Of a DNA stretch of 6,327 nucleotides, positions 1 through 6,327 are shown piece after piece. Under the pieces are notes generated by a model. It saw only the letters and a list, made by a program, of their open reading frames with translations, did no database searches and was not told where the DNA came from. The stretch spans positions 1 through 6,327 of the forward strand of contig NZEE01000011.1 of NCBI GenBank assembly GCA_002688965.1, given 5' to 3'. The stretch comes from an archaeon (GTDB lineage: Archaea > Aenigmatarchaeota > Aenigmatarchaeia > GW2011-AR5 > GCA-2688965). The position numbers and the translations under genes are program-made. The stretch's first letter is position 1. Each line of letters starts with the position of its first letter.

Positions 1-1285
1 GACCCTCTACGCCCGCTGCTGATGTTGCTATCTCAAATCTAGTTCTATAAAGCTCTAGCTTCTGCTGCTGCGCTATTGTAGATGGATTTGATAGCTTAAG
101 AGTAAAATCTAAAAGATCTTCACCTTCAAATCCATTGCAAAAGAGATGAATTATGCATAATTTATTTAACTCTGCTATGACAGTTCTTTGAATTCTATTA
201 ATGGTTCTTGAAAATCTTATATCTTCTTGAGATAGCGTTGCCTTTGCGCCTAGCCCTTCATCATATCCCAGATATGCCTTGGGTATTTTTAGTGCTGCAA
301 ATAGCTTCTTTTGAATATACTCTACATCCTCAATAGCTGTTGCATTTTGTCCGCCCGCAAGTGTGTCGATCTTTGTGCCAGACTCAGAACCTCTAACAGG
401 AAGATAATAATCTTCATCAACTGAAAGCGGATTATATCTTAAATCTACTCTTCCTGTGCTTCTATCAACCACCTGCGCCTTTTTCAATGTGGCTTGAACT
501 TGCTCCATATAGTTTGGAATATCTTCAGGAGGAACATTTCCAACATCAACATAAAAGACTCTTCTCTCAGGGGATCTCACAACACGATAAACAAGCATCG
601 CATCCTCTACTAGAATAAGCTGTCTCCAAATTCTTCTAGCTGCTTCTAAAACAGAAGATCCATAAGGAAGAAATGCATCATTTCCAAGAACTCTCATGTG
701 ACACACCTGCCAGTTTTCAAGAACCTGGTTACCCTGCGTAACCCACCTAAATCTTACAGCCATCGGATCATTAGGATCAAACCCTTCCTCTCTCTCAACC
801 TCATTAACTGGCATGGGATATCCATTGATAATTCCGTATTCAGGACTAACATCATTGAACAAAAAGAAATCACCATACTTACAAAGATTTCTCACCCATG
901 ACGTGAGATTAAATTCAACATTTAACGTGTCATAAAAAAGCTCATCTAGCATCTTTTGAATGGTAGGATTTTCAGAGTAGATATGAAGAACCTTTCCATG
1001 TTCATCAGCAGCAACAGTTTCCTCTGCGTATATATCAAGAGCAGAGCTTATCTCCGGCGTGTATTCCATCTCGCTAAAATCTGAGTACCTAGCCATTCTA
1101 TCGTAGGTACCATATGCACTCATAGCTGTGCTATACACATGGCTCTGAGTCTTTCTAAACATCTCAAACGCAGATGATTTCTTTGATGAAGACTCAAAGT
1201 CTCTCACCTTTCTCTTGATAACAGGTCCGCTTCTAAAAAGCTGTGTTAGACGTCTAAAGAGACTTTGTGTATTTCTATCTGCCAT
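1..1285 (-). CDS. Portal vertex protein, T4 gp20-like, 3' partial
   Basis: Forms the dodecameric ring at the capsid vertex through which DNA enters and leaves, and the docking site for the terminase. I translated the minus strand from ATG at 1285 and found 428 codons without a stop or frameshift, running off the left edge. T4 gp20 has 524 residues, so roughly the last fifth is probably missing. The T4-type portal core is clear: CHMRVLGNDAFLPYGSSVLE (195-214), RVVRSPERRVFYVDVGNVPP (234-253), the stem and clip region around DRSTGRVDLRYNPLSVDEDY (274-293), LPVRGSESGTKIDTLAGGQN (295-314), and IEDVEYIQKKLFAALKIPKA (318-337). The N-terminus is basic (FRRLTQLFR, KRK). The gene starts 8 bases after the terminase stop, so the two packaging partners are almost certainly co-translated. 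The next gene, outside the window, would be expected to be a prohead gene by analogy with T4, but this cannot be seen. Confidence 0.95.
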   Translation of the reverse strand, partial: MADRNTQSLFRRLTQLFRSGPVIKRKVRDFESSSKKSSAFEMFRKTQSHVYSTAMSAYGTYDRMARYSDFSEMEYTPEISSALDIYAEETVAADEHGKVLHIYSENPTIQKMLDELFYDTLNVEFNLTSWVRNLCKYGDFFLFNDVSPEYGIINGYPMPVNEVEREEGFDPNDPMAVRFRWVTQGNQVLENWQVCHMRVLGNDAFLPYGSSVLEAARRIWRQLILVEDAMLVYRVVRSPERRVFYVDVGNVPPEDIPNYMEQVQATLKKAQVVDRSTGRVDLRYNPLSVDEDYYLPVRGSESGTKIDTLAGGQNATAIEDVEYIQKKLFAALKIPKAYLGYDEGLGAKATLSQEDIRFSRTINRIQRTVIAELNKLCIIHLFCNGFEGEDLLDFTLKLSNPSTIAQQQKLELYRTRFEIATSAAGVEG

Positions 1286-1292
1286 TTAAAAT

Positions 1293-1299
1293 CTCACTT
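1293..1299 (-). promoter_or_regulatory. Probable ribosome binding site of the portal gene, overlapping the terminase stop
   Basis: The minus strand reads TAAGTGAGATTTTAAATG. The purine-rich AAGTGAG includes the terminase TGA stop (1296-1294), and its GAG ends 7 bases before the portal ATG at 1285. The match to the Shine-Dalgarno consensus is modest. Ribosomes ending the terminase gene would already cover this site, which favours coupled translation of the motor and its portal. Confidence 0.5.
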
Positions 1300-2919
1300 A
1301 ATAAGCCAGTCATGATCTTTCATTATTTGTAATTTTTTATTCCATCCTGGCGATAAAGAATTTTTCTTAATGCTATCACTATGTTCATTTGGATTTCTAG
1401 AAGTCTGGCTGTGTGGCCTTCCTTCAGTTATTGCGCCAGGCATATCATCATATGTATTCCTGGTTAGCTTCATTGCACCGAGCATTGCCTCATTAAGCCC
1501 TTTAGAACTTTTGCTATATTCAGAAGACGTATCGTATAGCCACATTGCAATAGCGAAACTTAGTACAAGATCATCATTATATCCCTTCATCGCCTGCGCC
1601 TTACTTCCTTTCCATGTGAATGTCTTTAGCTCCTCGTAGAGCCTAGTAGAGTAAACATTAACTTGTTTATTTCTTAAAACTTCTTCTAGTTTTGATAGTA
1701 TTAAATTACGCGTTTTTCCGCTTGTTGTAAAACCAGCAATATCGCTCTCTGATTTGGGAATATAGTCACCTATGAAAATAGCTTTTCTCTTTCTATAATA
1801 AAGATTCGGATAATCTAGCTCTTTTAGCTTTAGTATAGTCGCATAGCCGTAGCTATTATTTTCCGGACACATTAGTGCTTTATTGTATTTTAATCCAAAT
1901 TCATTTAAAAGTTCTGCAAATCTATCAGGAGGTATCTTTCCTTTATACTCAACGACACACTCAGACTCATTTATGTCGATTATGTGAAATGTAGAAAAAT
2001 CCTTTGAGTCTCCTCTCGCGACATCTGCTGTGATGAGGTAATTGTGTTCAGATAGCGGATACTTCCATATCCACACGTTTCTATCCATTCCCACCCTCTC
2101 CTTGGGAGGAATACACATTTCTCTTATCCACTCTATATCAGTTGAAGATAAAAATGTCTCTCCAGAAGATGCAAAATCGCATAAATACTCTTGCGATATC
2201 TGCCTGTCTGAAAGGTTTTTAGTAGTCTCATCAAACCAGGCCTGCCCTCTTTCAGGATGAATATCCCAAGGTAGTTTTATACTGGAAAACTCATTTAGCC
2301 CTGCCTCTGCGTCTGTATACAGCTTGTAATATTGTCCACCCACACCGTTTGGTGTGGACAAGATTATAACTCTTCCGCCTGTTGAGATCGTAGGGTATAG
2401 TCCCATCCACAGCTCATCAAAATTTCTAACAAAAGCTGCCTCATCAATAATTAATAGAGATAGTGCTTCTGATCTTCCAGCATCATCTGACGTTGGAATT
2501 GCCTTAATAGATGACCCATGACTAAATTCTATTAATTGTTTATTATTTGTGACGATCTCTGCCAATACAAGCCACTTTGGAAGACTTCTTATCATTGTCT
2601 TTACTTTTGTGATAAAGTTTTGAGCAACGCTAAGTTTAGTTGCGATAATAAGAATATTCTTATCCCTTTGAAAAAGAGCAAGCCAGACAGCATATGCTGC
2701 AGACAGTGTTGACATTCCAAGCTGTCTTGATTTCAATATTATTGAAAACCTCTCTTGTATAAATTTATCTACACACTCATCTTGAAAAGGATATGTGTCA
2801 AATTTAATAAGACCTCTTACAGGATGCTGTATCTTTAAGTAAGAGTTGAAAAAATAAACAGGATCTTTTCCACACTTTACAATCTCAGCTATCTGTCTAG
2901 ATTTATTAATTTTAGACAT
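1294..2919 (-). CDS. Terminase large subunit, T4 gp17-like (packaging ATPase and nuclease)
   Basis: The motor that pumps DNA through the portal into the prohead and cuts the concatemer. This copy is complete at 541 residues, somewhat shorter than T4 gp17 (about 610). ATPase domain: KSRQLGMST (63-71) is the Walker A region, LLIIDEAAF (155-163) is Walker B with Asp159 and catalytic Glu160, and STPNG (188-192) is the coupling motif. Nuclease domain (RNase H fold): Asp299 in LITADVARGD, Glu353 in CPENNSYG, and Asp449/Asp450 in KGYNDD correspond to the acidic triad of gp17. The Walker A region has Met69 where T4 gp17 has its lysine (SRQLGKTT); Lys63 at the start of the motif probably takes over, as in deviant Walker A motifs. 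The C-terminal tail (about 465-541) is polar and low in structure, ending in WNKKLQIMKDHDWLIK. The start has a good ribosome binding site. The portal gene follows 8 bases after the stop. Confidence 0.97.
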   Translation of the reverse strand: MSKINKSRQIAEIVKCGKDPVYFFNSYLKIQHPVRGLIKFDTYPFQDECVDKFIQERFSIILKSRQLGMSTLSAAYAVWLALFQRDKNILIIATKLSVAQNFITKVKTMIRSLPKWLVLAEIVTNNKQLIEFSHGSSIKAIPTSDDAGRSEALSLLIIDEAAFVRNFDELWMGLYPTISTGGRVIILSTPNGVGGQYYKLYTDAEAGLNEFSSIKLPWDIHPERGQAWFDETTKNLSDRQISQEYLCDFASSGETFLSSTDIEWIREMCIPPKERVGMDRNVWIWKYPLSEHNYLITADVARGDSKDFSTFHIIDINESECVVEYKGKIPPDRFAELLNEFGLKYNKALMCPENNSYGYATILKLKELDYPNLYYRKRKAIFIGDYIPKSESDIAGFTTSGKTRNLILSKLEEVLRNKQVNVYSTRLYEELKTFTWKGSKAQAMKGYNDDLVLSFAIAMWLYDTSSEYSKSSKGLNEAMLGAMKLTRNTYDDMPGAITEGRPHSQTSRNPNEHSDSIKKNSLSPGWNKKLQIMKDHDWLIK

Positions 2920-3305
2920 TAATCCACCTGAAATCTAGTGAATCTTCTATAGTAAGCAGTTTTCCGAGGTGTGAACGGTGACGCTGTTATCAGCTCAACA
3001 CTATCTGTTGTTCCAATTTCTTTTACCTTTAAAGCCCTGCCAGAAGATTCTTTAAATTCTTTCTTAAGTTCTTTAATGTAATCACTTGTTAATTTGATAG
3101 ATTCGTCTTCAAAAACTTTTACCTGATCTCTTAGGTTTCTCTCTGAGGCGAGATGAACTATAGTCGTATAGTTACACGAAAGCGTATCTCCCTGAAGAGA
3201 TGTCTGTATTGACATTGTTGGTGTTCTAAAATCTCCACGAGTTGATTGTCCCCATGTATCATTAAGAATCTGGCCCAAAGCGTTGATTTCACTTGTATTA
3301 AGCAT
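2919..3305 (-). CDS. Conserved-looking phage protein of unknown function, directly upstream of terminase
   Basis: A 128-residue soluble protein that I cannot assign. It begins with a short helix (MLNTSEINALGQILNDTWG), followed by a stretch likely to form beta strands (about 28-52), a long charged helix (about 53-92, including DYIKELKKEFKESSG), and a basic, aromatic C-terminal part (TPRKTAYYRRFTRFQV, 112-127). There are no cysteine pairs, signal peptide or membrane segment. The start is well supported: GGGAG lies 9 bases before ATG at 3305. Its stop shares one base with the terminase start (TAATG), so the two genes are probably translated together. It occupies the place of the small terminase (gp16) in T4-like packaging clusters. 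I see no recognisable helix-turn-helix or gp16 coiled-coil pattern, so small terminase is only a hypothesis; a head or neck structural protein is equally possible. Confidence 0.85.
   Translation of the reverse strand: MLNTSEINALGQILNDTWGQSTRGDFRTPTMSIQTSLQGDTLSCNYTTIVHLASERNLRDQVKVFEDESIKLTSDYIKELKKEFKESSGRALKVKEIGTTDSVELITASPFTPRKTAYYRRFTRFQVD
2924..2929 (-). promoter_or_regulatory. Ribosome binding site of the large terminase gene
   Basis: The minus strand reads CAGGTGGATTAATG, with AGGTGG a few bases before the ATG at 2919. The site lies inside the last codons of the 128-residue gene, whose TAA shares its final A with the ATG. The arrangement supports ATG 2919 as the true start and termination-reinitiation coupling between the two genes. 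Confidence 0.7.
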
Positions 3306-3314
3306 AGTAAATTA

Positions 3315-3319
3315 CTCCC
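3315..3319 (-). promoter_or_regulatory. Ribosome binding site of the 128-residue gene
   Basis: GGGAG on the minus strand, 9 bases before ATG at 3305, within the 19-base gap after the CxxC protein gene. Its position fixes the start of the 128-residue gene. The gap is too short to hold an obvious terminator, and no promoter is visible in it. Confidence 0.7.
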
Positions 3320-3324
3320 ACATA

Positions 3325-3630
3325 TTAATTATGGTCATCGTCTAAAAATAAATTTAATGGTTGAGATTCAATGAATTTCTTATGAGAGAGAATCTCAGTT
3401 TTTGAAGGGCGCCAGCCTTCTTTCCAGTTATCTTGCCTCGGCTGGGCAAATTTCATTCCGCACGATGCACAGCATCCATAGTATTCATAAAATTCAGAAT
3501 CATCCATGCTATTCATAATAAATTCACAAATGGGACAAAAAAATGGAATTCTAGAAAAGTTTTTATCTTCAATAATAATAAAGCTATCTTCTTTATTATC
3601 ACGCACTATAAACTTTTGCATCTTTTCCAT
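3325..3630 (-). CDS. Small CxxC/CxxC putative zinc-binding protein, unknown function
   Basis: A 101-residue protein that I do not recognise as a named family. Residues 32-35 (CPIC) and 54-57 (CASC, preceded by a further Cys53) form two CxxC pairs 18 residues apart, the pattern of a zinc ribbon or small treble-clef. The segment after them (about 62-80) is rich in Trp, Arg and Lys (QDNWKEGWRPSKTE). The C-terminus is acidic. There is no signal peptide or membrane segment. The gene begins inside the preceding Mre11-Rad50 fusion, overlapping it by 32 bases in another frame, which suggests translational coupling. Two starts are possible. ATG at 3630 has a weak AGAG about 10 bases upstream. ATG at 3621 (MQKFIV..) has GGAAAAG directly before it. 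It could be a small nucleic-acid-binding or protein-binding adaptor. The metal binding is inferred from cysteine spacing alone. Confidence 0.8.
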   Translation of the reverse strand: MEKMQKFIVRDNKEDSFIIIEDKNFSRIPFFCPICEFIMNSMDDSEFYEYYGCCASCGMKFAQPRQDNWKEGWRPSKTEILSHKKFIESQPLNLFLDDDHN

Positions 3631-6327
3631 TTTTTGTAATCTCTAAAGAGTTATCTACTGCATCTTTAATGGCATCAACGTGTGATATCACTATGATATT
3701 TCTAAACCATTTCTTAAGTGACTCTAATAACCTACTGCATGCTTCGATGTTAGTTTCATCAAGAGTGCCAAAACCTTCATCAATTATAAGCATATTTGTT
3801 TTTGTCAAAGATGATACATTAATGAGTGCAACTCTAATTGCTAATGATGACAACATCTTTTCCATTCCCGAAGCTAGCTCTATTATTCGTCTTGAATCAC
3901 CGTAGTTTATATAAACATCCATAGAATTTGAATCTGAATCAGCCTCAAGCTCAACTGTAAATCCTGTAACTCCTTGTAAAATTTTAGATATCTCATCATT
4001 AATAACTGGCAATTGTGACATCATTATTTGAAGCGGTATACCTGTCTTTGACACAGCTTGAATAAATAGATCATATATTCTAAGATCATCTTTAATTTTT
4101 TCAAATTCACTTCTATCAGCTTTTATACGAGATACCTCTATATTCAGACGTGCCATTTTTTCAAAACGACGCATTCTCTTTTTGTCAAGATTTCTGATTT
4201 CATTCTCAATAGACGAAATTCTTAATCTAATTGCTGATGATGGATTCTCATCTCCTTGAATTAGCTTCGATCCCATCTCATCTAATTTTTCACTTTCTAA
4301 TTGAAATAGAGATGATTCATGCTTCTTGTCATTTAATACGTTATTAAGCTCTATCTTAAATGTTGAGATTTCTATTGATAGCACTGATTGTCTATTAGAA
4401 AGTGCATCATATTTTTCAATTTTCTCCTCAATCCCTTCGCATATTGTATCACTTAAGAGATTTTTAATATCATTTAGTTCGTTTAGCGATTTTTTAACAA
4501 TTTTATCTTGTGATTCTATTGTATCTCTATCTTTATGAGAATCTCTTATAAACTTGCACGATGGAAAGCTGTCACCACACGGAACCTCATTAAGTTTTTT
4601 AACTGATTTTTTCTGTCTATCAAGCTCTCGTTTATAATTTTCATATTCATGATTTAATTCCATTGAGACTTTCTCAAGATTTTTTTGTATCTCAAGATTT
4701 GATTTTAAATCATCTATAGAAAAATCTGCTTTCACAAGTTCAATCTTTTCCTTTTTTAATATCGAATGTGATATTTTGTCATTAATATCATTTATTAATA
4801 CATCTATTTCTACGATCCTATCAGAAATATTGCTAACAATAGTATTTTGTTTAGAATATTCAGACTCTGTCACGACATCTGGGTTATCAGACATAGCGAG
4901 ATCAATATTAAAATCTCGAAGAATTCTCCTTTTTTGTCTGATTTCTTTTTCTATACCCATAAGCTCAGATGATACGTTTATTATATCCATCTGATAATTG
5001 TCTATCTCCTCGTCCCAGTCTATGTCTGGATATAATCTAGACTTAGATCGTATATCTGATGATTCAGACTTCGATATGTCGTGCATTTTTTCAAAGACAA
5101 CTAGATCCAAAAATTTTGTAAGAATCATTTTTCTCATTGTTGCCTTTTCCCTTATGAATGTATTCATCTCTCCCTGTGAAGCAAGAGATGTCATTAAAAA
5201 GTCGTCAGCTGTTCCTATCATAGTTCTTAATATCTTTTCTGTTTCTCGACGTTGTTCCTCAGTTATATTTTCTTCACCCTCAGCTGTCTTTATTAGGCTC
5301 AGAGAGGTTGATGCATATGTCTCTCCTTTTCTTGTTTGATGGGAAATAGTCTCCCTAACAATTCTTAAGGGGTCTCCATTTACAGTTACATCAATTTCAA
5401 TGTCACACTTATTCTTTCTGCTATTGATTATATGAAGATTTTTAATAGATCCTCTGTCAGTGGTATTAAAAAGACCATACATAAGAGAGCCAATAATAGA
5501 CGACTTTCCCTTTCTATTTTTTCCAAAAATTCCAGTGATTCCTGGTAAATTATCAAAATTAATAAAATTATCTTCCCCGTACGCAAAAAGATTATTAAAT
5601 TTTATAGAGTTAATTTGCCAACGAGTATTTCTTAATACGTCTTGATTATCAGTTACCTGAGATAGATATTTTTCAATTAATTTATCTAGCCTGTTAAAAT
5701 CTGAATCATCTAAATTACGATCAGAATAGAATTCTCTTATAAGCTTTTTGTGTGTGCTTGTATCTCTAAGATTTTCTTTATTTAAAGTCCCTGCAGATGT
5801 AGTGATCTTTGATATGTCAAGTGATGTCTCTGACTTGAAGACTACTTCTGCTGCTTCCTTTTCTCTCTTTAGAGAATGTTGTAATTGTATACTATCTGCT
5901 TGTGTAATTTTATTTTTGGATCTTATTCTGAATCTTGATCCATCTGGATATTCAAACGATTTATCAACAGTATCTTGAACATTTCCTGCCCATTCTATTG
6001 TGACGAATGGCTTCGAGTGAGCAATTGGATAAAATTCACTAGTAAACTTATCATTGCTTTCGATGTCCCAAAATAAAAATCCTTTTCCTAAATCTTCACC
6101 GTAGTTTTGCTGGATTGTTGATCCTGGATATGCTATTGTTCTTTTTTCATTCAAAAATTGTTTCTTGTGTATATCTCCTAACAAGGTAAAATCAAATTGA
6201 TCAAAAAAATCATCTGTTACATCTCCGTCTATGCTAAAATCTATATCTGTCTTTGATCCCCACACAGCTCCGTGGAAAAGAGCTATATTTATTTTATCTT
6301 TTTCTGGTTTTACTTTTGCCCAGCCAT
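3599..6327 (-). CDS. Fused Mre11 (SbcD/gp47)-Rad50 (SbcC/gp46)-type recombination nuclease, 5' partial
   Basis: Likely a DNA end-processing nuclease-ATPase for phage recombination and replication, combining in one chain the parts that T4 (gp47 and gp46) and bacteria (SbcD and SbcC) make separately. The frame stays open to the window edge. GTG at 6265 lies inside the nuclease domain and is not the start; upstream codons read ..NIALFHGAVWG. Residues below count from that GTG. The nuclease part shows LFHG (just before residue 1), FTLLGDIHKKQ (25-36) and AYPGSTIQQNYGE (45-57), then a capping-like region (~80-150) and a helical linker (~160-210). The Rad50 part follows: Walker A GKNRKGKSS (248-256), Q-loop Gln364, two coiled-coil arms (~385-560 and ~571-735), hook Cys563/Cys570, signature LASGMEKML (797-805), Walker B and D-loop MLIIDEGFGTLD (825-836), and His862. 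The arms are short compared with bacterial SbcC. The phosphoesterase metal motifs I-III should lie beyond the window. The family assignment is strong; the biological role is inferred. Confidence 0.93.
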   Translation of the reverse strand, partial: GWAKVKPEKDKINIALFHGAVWGSKTDIDFSIDGDVTDDFFDQFDFTLLGDIHKKQFLNEKRTIAYPGSTIQQNYGEDLGKGFLFWDIESNDKFTSEFYPIAHSKPFVTIEWAGNVQDTVDKSFEYPDGSRFRIRSKNKITQADSIQLQHSLKREKEAAEVVFKSETSLDISKITTSAGTLNKENLRDTSTHKKLIREFYSDRNLDDSDFNRLDKLIEKYLSQVTDNQDVLRNTRWQINSIKFNNLFAYGEDNFINFDNLPGITGIFGKNRKGKSSIIGSLMYGLFNTTDRGSIKNLHIINSRKNKCDIEIDVTVNGDPLRIVRETISHQTRKGETYASTSLSLIKTAEGEENITEEQRRETEKILRTMIGTADDFLMTSLASQGEMNTFIREKATMRKMILTKFLDLVVFEKMHDISKSESSDIRSKSRLYPDIDWDEEIDNYQMDIINVSSELMGIEKEIRQKRRILRDFNIDLAMSDNPDVVTESEYSKQNTIVSNISDRIVEIDVLINDINDKISHSILKKEKIELVKADFSIDDLKSNLEIQKNLEKVSMELNHEYENYKRELDRQKKSVKKLNEVPCGDSFPSCKFIRDSHKDRDTIESQDKIVKKSLNELNDIKNLLSDTICEGIEEKIEKYDALSNRQSVLSIEISTFKIELNNVLNDKKHESSLFQLESEKLDEMGSKLIQGDENPSSAIRLRISSIENEIRNLDKKRMRRFEKMARLNIEVSRIKADRSEFEKIKDDLRIYDLFIQAVSKTGIPLQIMMSQLPVINDEISKILQGVTGFTVELEADSDSNSMDVYINYGDSRRIIELASGMEKMLSSLAIRVALINVSSLTKTNMLIIDEGFGTLDETNIEACSRLLESLKKWFRNIIVISHVDAIKDAVDNSLEITKNGKDAKVYSA

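Noticed and set aside
698..901. Plus-strand open frame of 67 codons
   Set aside because: It is antisense to conserved portal sequence and shows no supporting motif.
1370..1639. Plus-strand open frame of 89 codons with a hydrophobic look
   Set aside because: It is antisense to the terminase nuclease domain and tail. The apparent hydrophobicity comes from reading the complement of charged codons.
3306..3324. Possible terminator or promoter in the longest intergenic gap
   Set aside because: Only 19 bases, with no inverted repeat followed by a T run and no promoter-like pair of boxes. It holds a ribosome binding site and little else.
4998..5339. Plus-strand open frame of 113 codons
   Set aside because: It lies wholly antisense to the first coiled-coil arm and Q-loop region of the Rad50 domain, has no recognisable motif, and its Ser/Ile/Phe-rich composition is that of an antisense shadow.
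6263..6265. GTG as the start of the Mre11-Rad50 fusion gene
   Set aside because: The frame stays open upstream to the window edge and encodes the conserved phosphoesterase stretch NIALFHGA immediately before it, so the real start lies outside the window.
6286..6293. AATAAATA on the minus strand, one mismatch from the T4 late promoter box TATAAATA
   Set aside because: It lies inside the nuclease coding sequence of an AT-rich genome, with no gene start shortly downstream; such octamers are expected by chance.

Overview
This window is a densely packed stretch of a tailed double-stranded DNA phage (or a prophage of one). All five genes lie on the minus strand, so the map reads from position 6327 down to 1. 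The two packaging genes are the clearest evidence: a T4 gp17-type large terminase and a T4 gp20-type portal. That pair points to a myovirus-like, T4-related head module, although no tail gene is present to confirm the morphology. The DNA is AT-rich and arginine is mostly written AGA, which suits a low-GC host or an AT-biased phage. The host cannot be named from the sequence.

Layout in transcription order. (1) 6327-3599: a large gene, cut by the window edge at its 5' end. It encodes the C-terminal part of an Mre11/SbcD-type nuclease fused in frame to a complete Rad50/SbcC-type ATPase. (2) 3630-3325: a 101-residue protein with two CxxC pairs, overlapping the end of gene 1 by 32 bases. (3) 3305-2919: an unrecognised 128-residue protein. 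(4) 2919-1294: the large terminase, whose start overlaps the previous stop as TAATG. (5) 1285-1: the portal, cut by the window edge at its 3' end. The only gaps are 19 and 8 bases. I found no promoter, terminator, tRNA, CRISPR or mobile element, so the block looks like one transcription unit with translational coupling.

How the genes fit together. The terminase docks on the portal, pumps DNA into the prohead and cuts the concatemer. The fused Mre11-Rad50 protein would process DNA ends for recombination-dependent replication, which produces those concatemers. The functions of the two small genes are unknown. The CxxC protein may bind zinc. The 128-residue protein sits where a T4-like phage would have the small terminase, but I see no proof that it is one.

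The points most worth following up are the single-chain Mre11-Rad50 fusion, which has no start codon at its junction and carries an atypical hook (C-X6-C) and atypical signature and metal-binding motifs, and its position directly upstream of the packaging genes.
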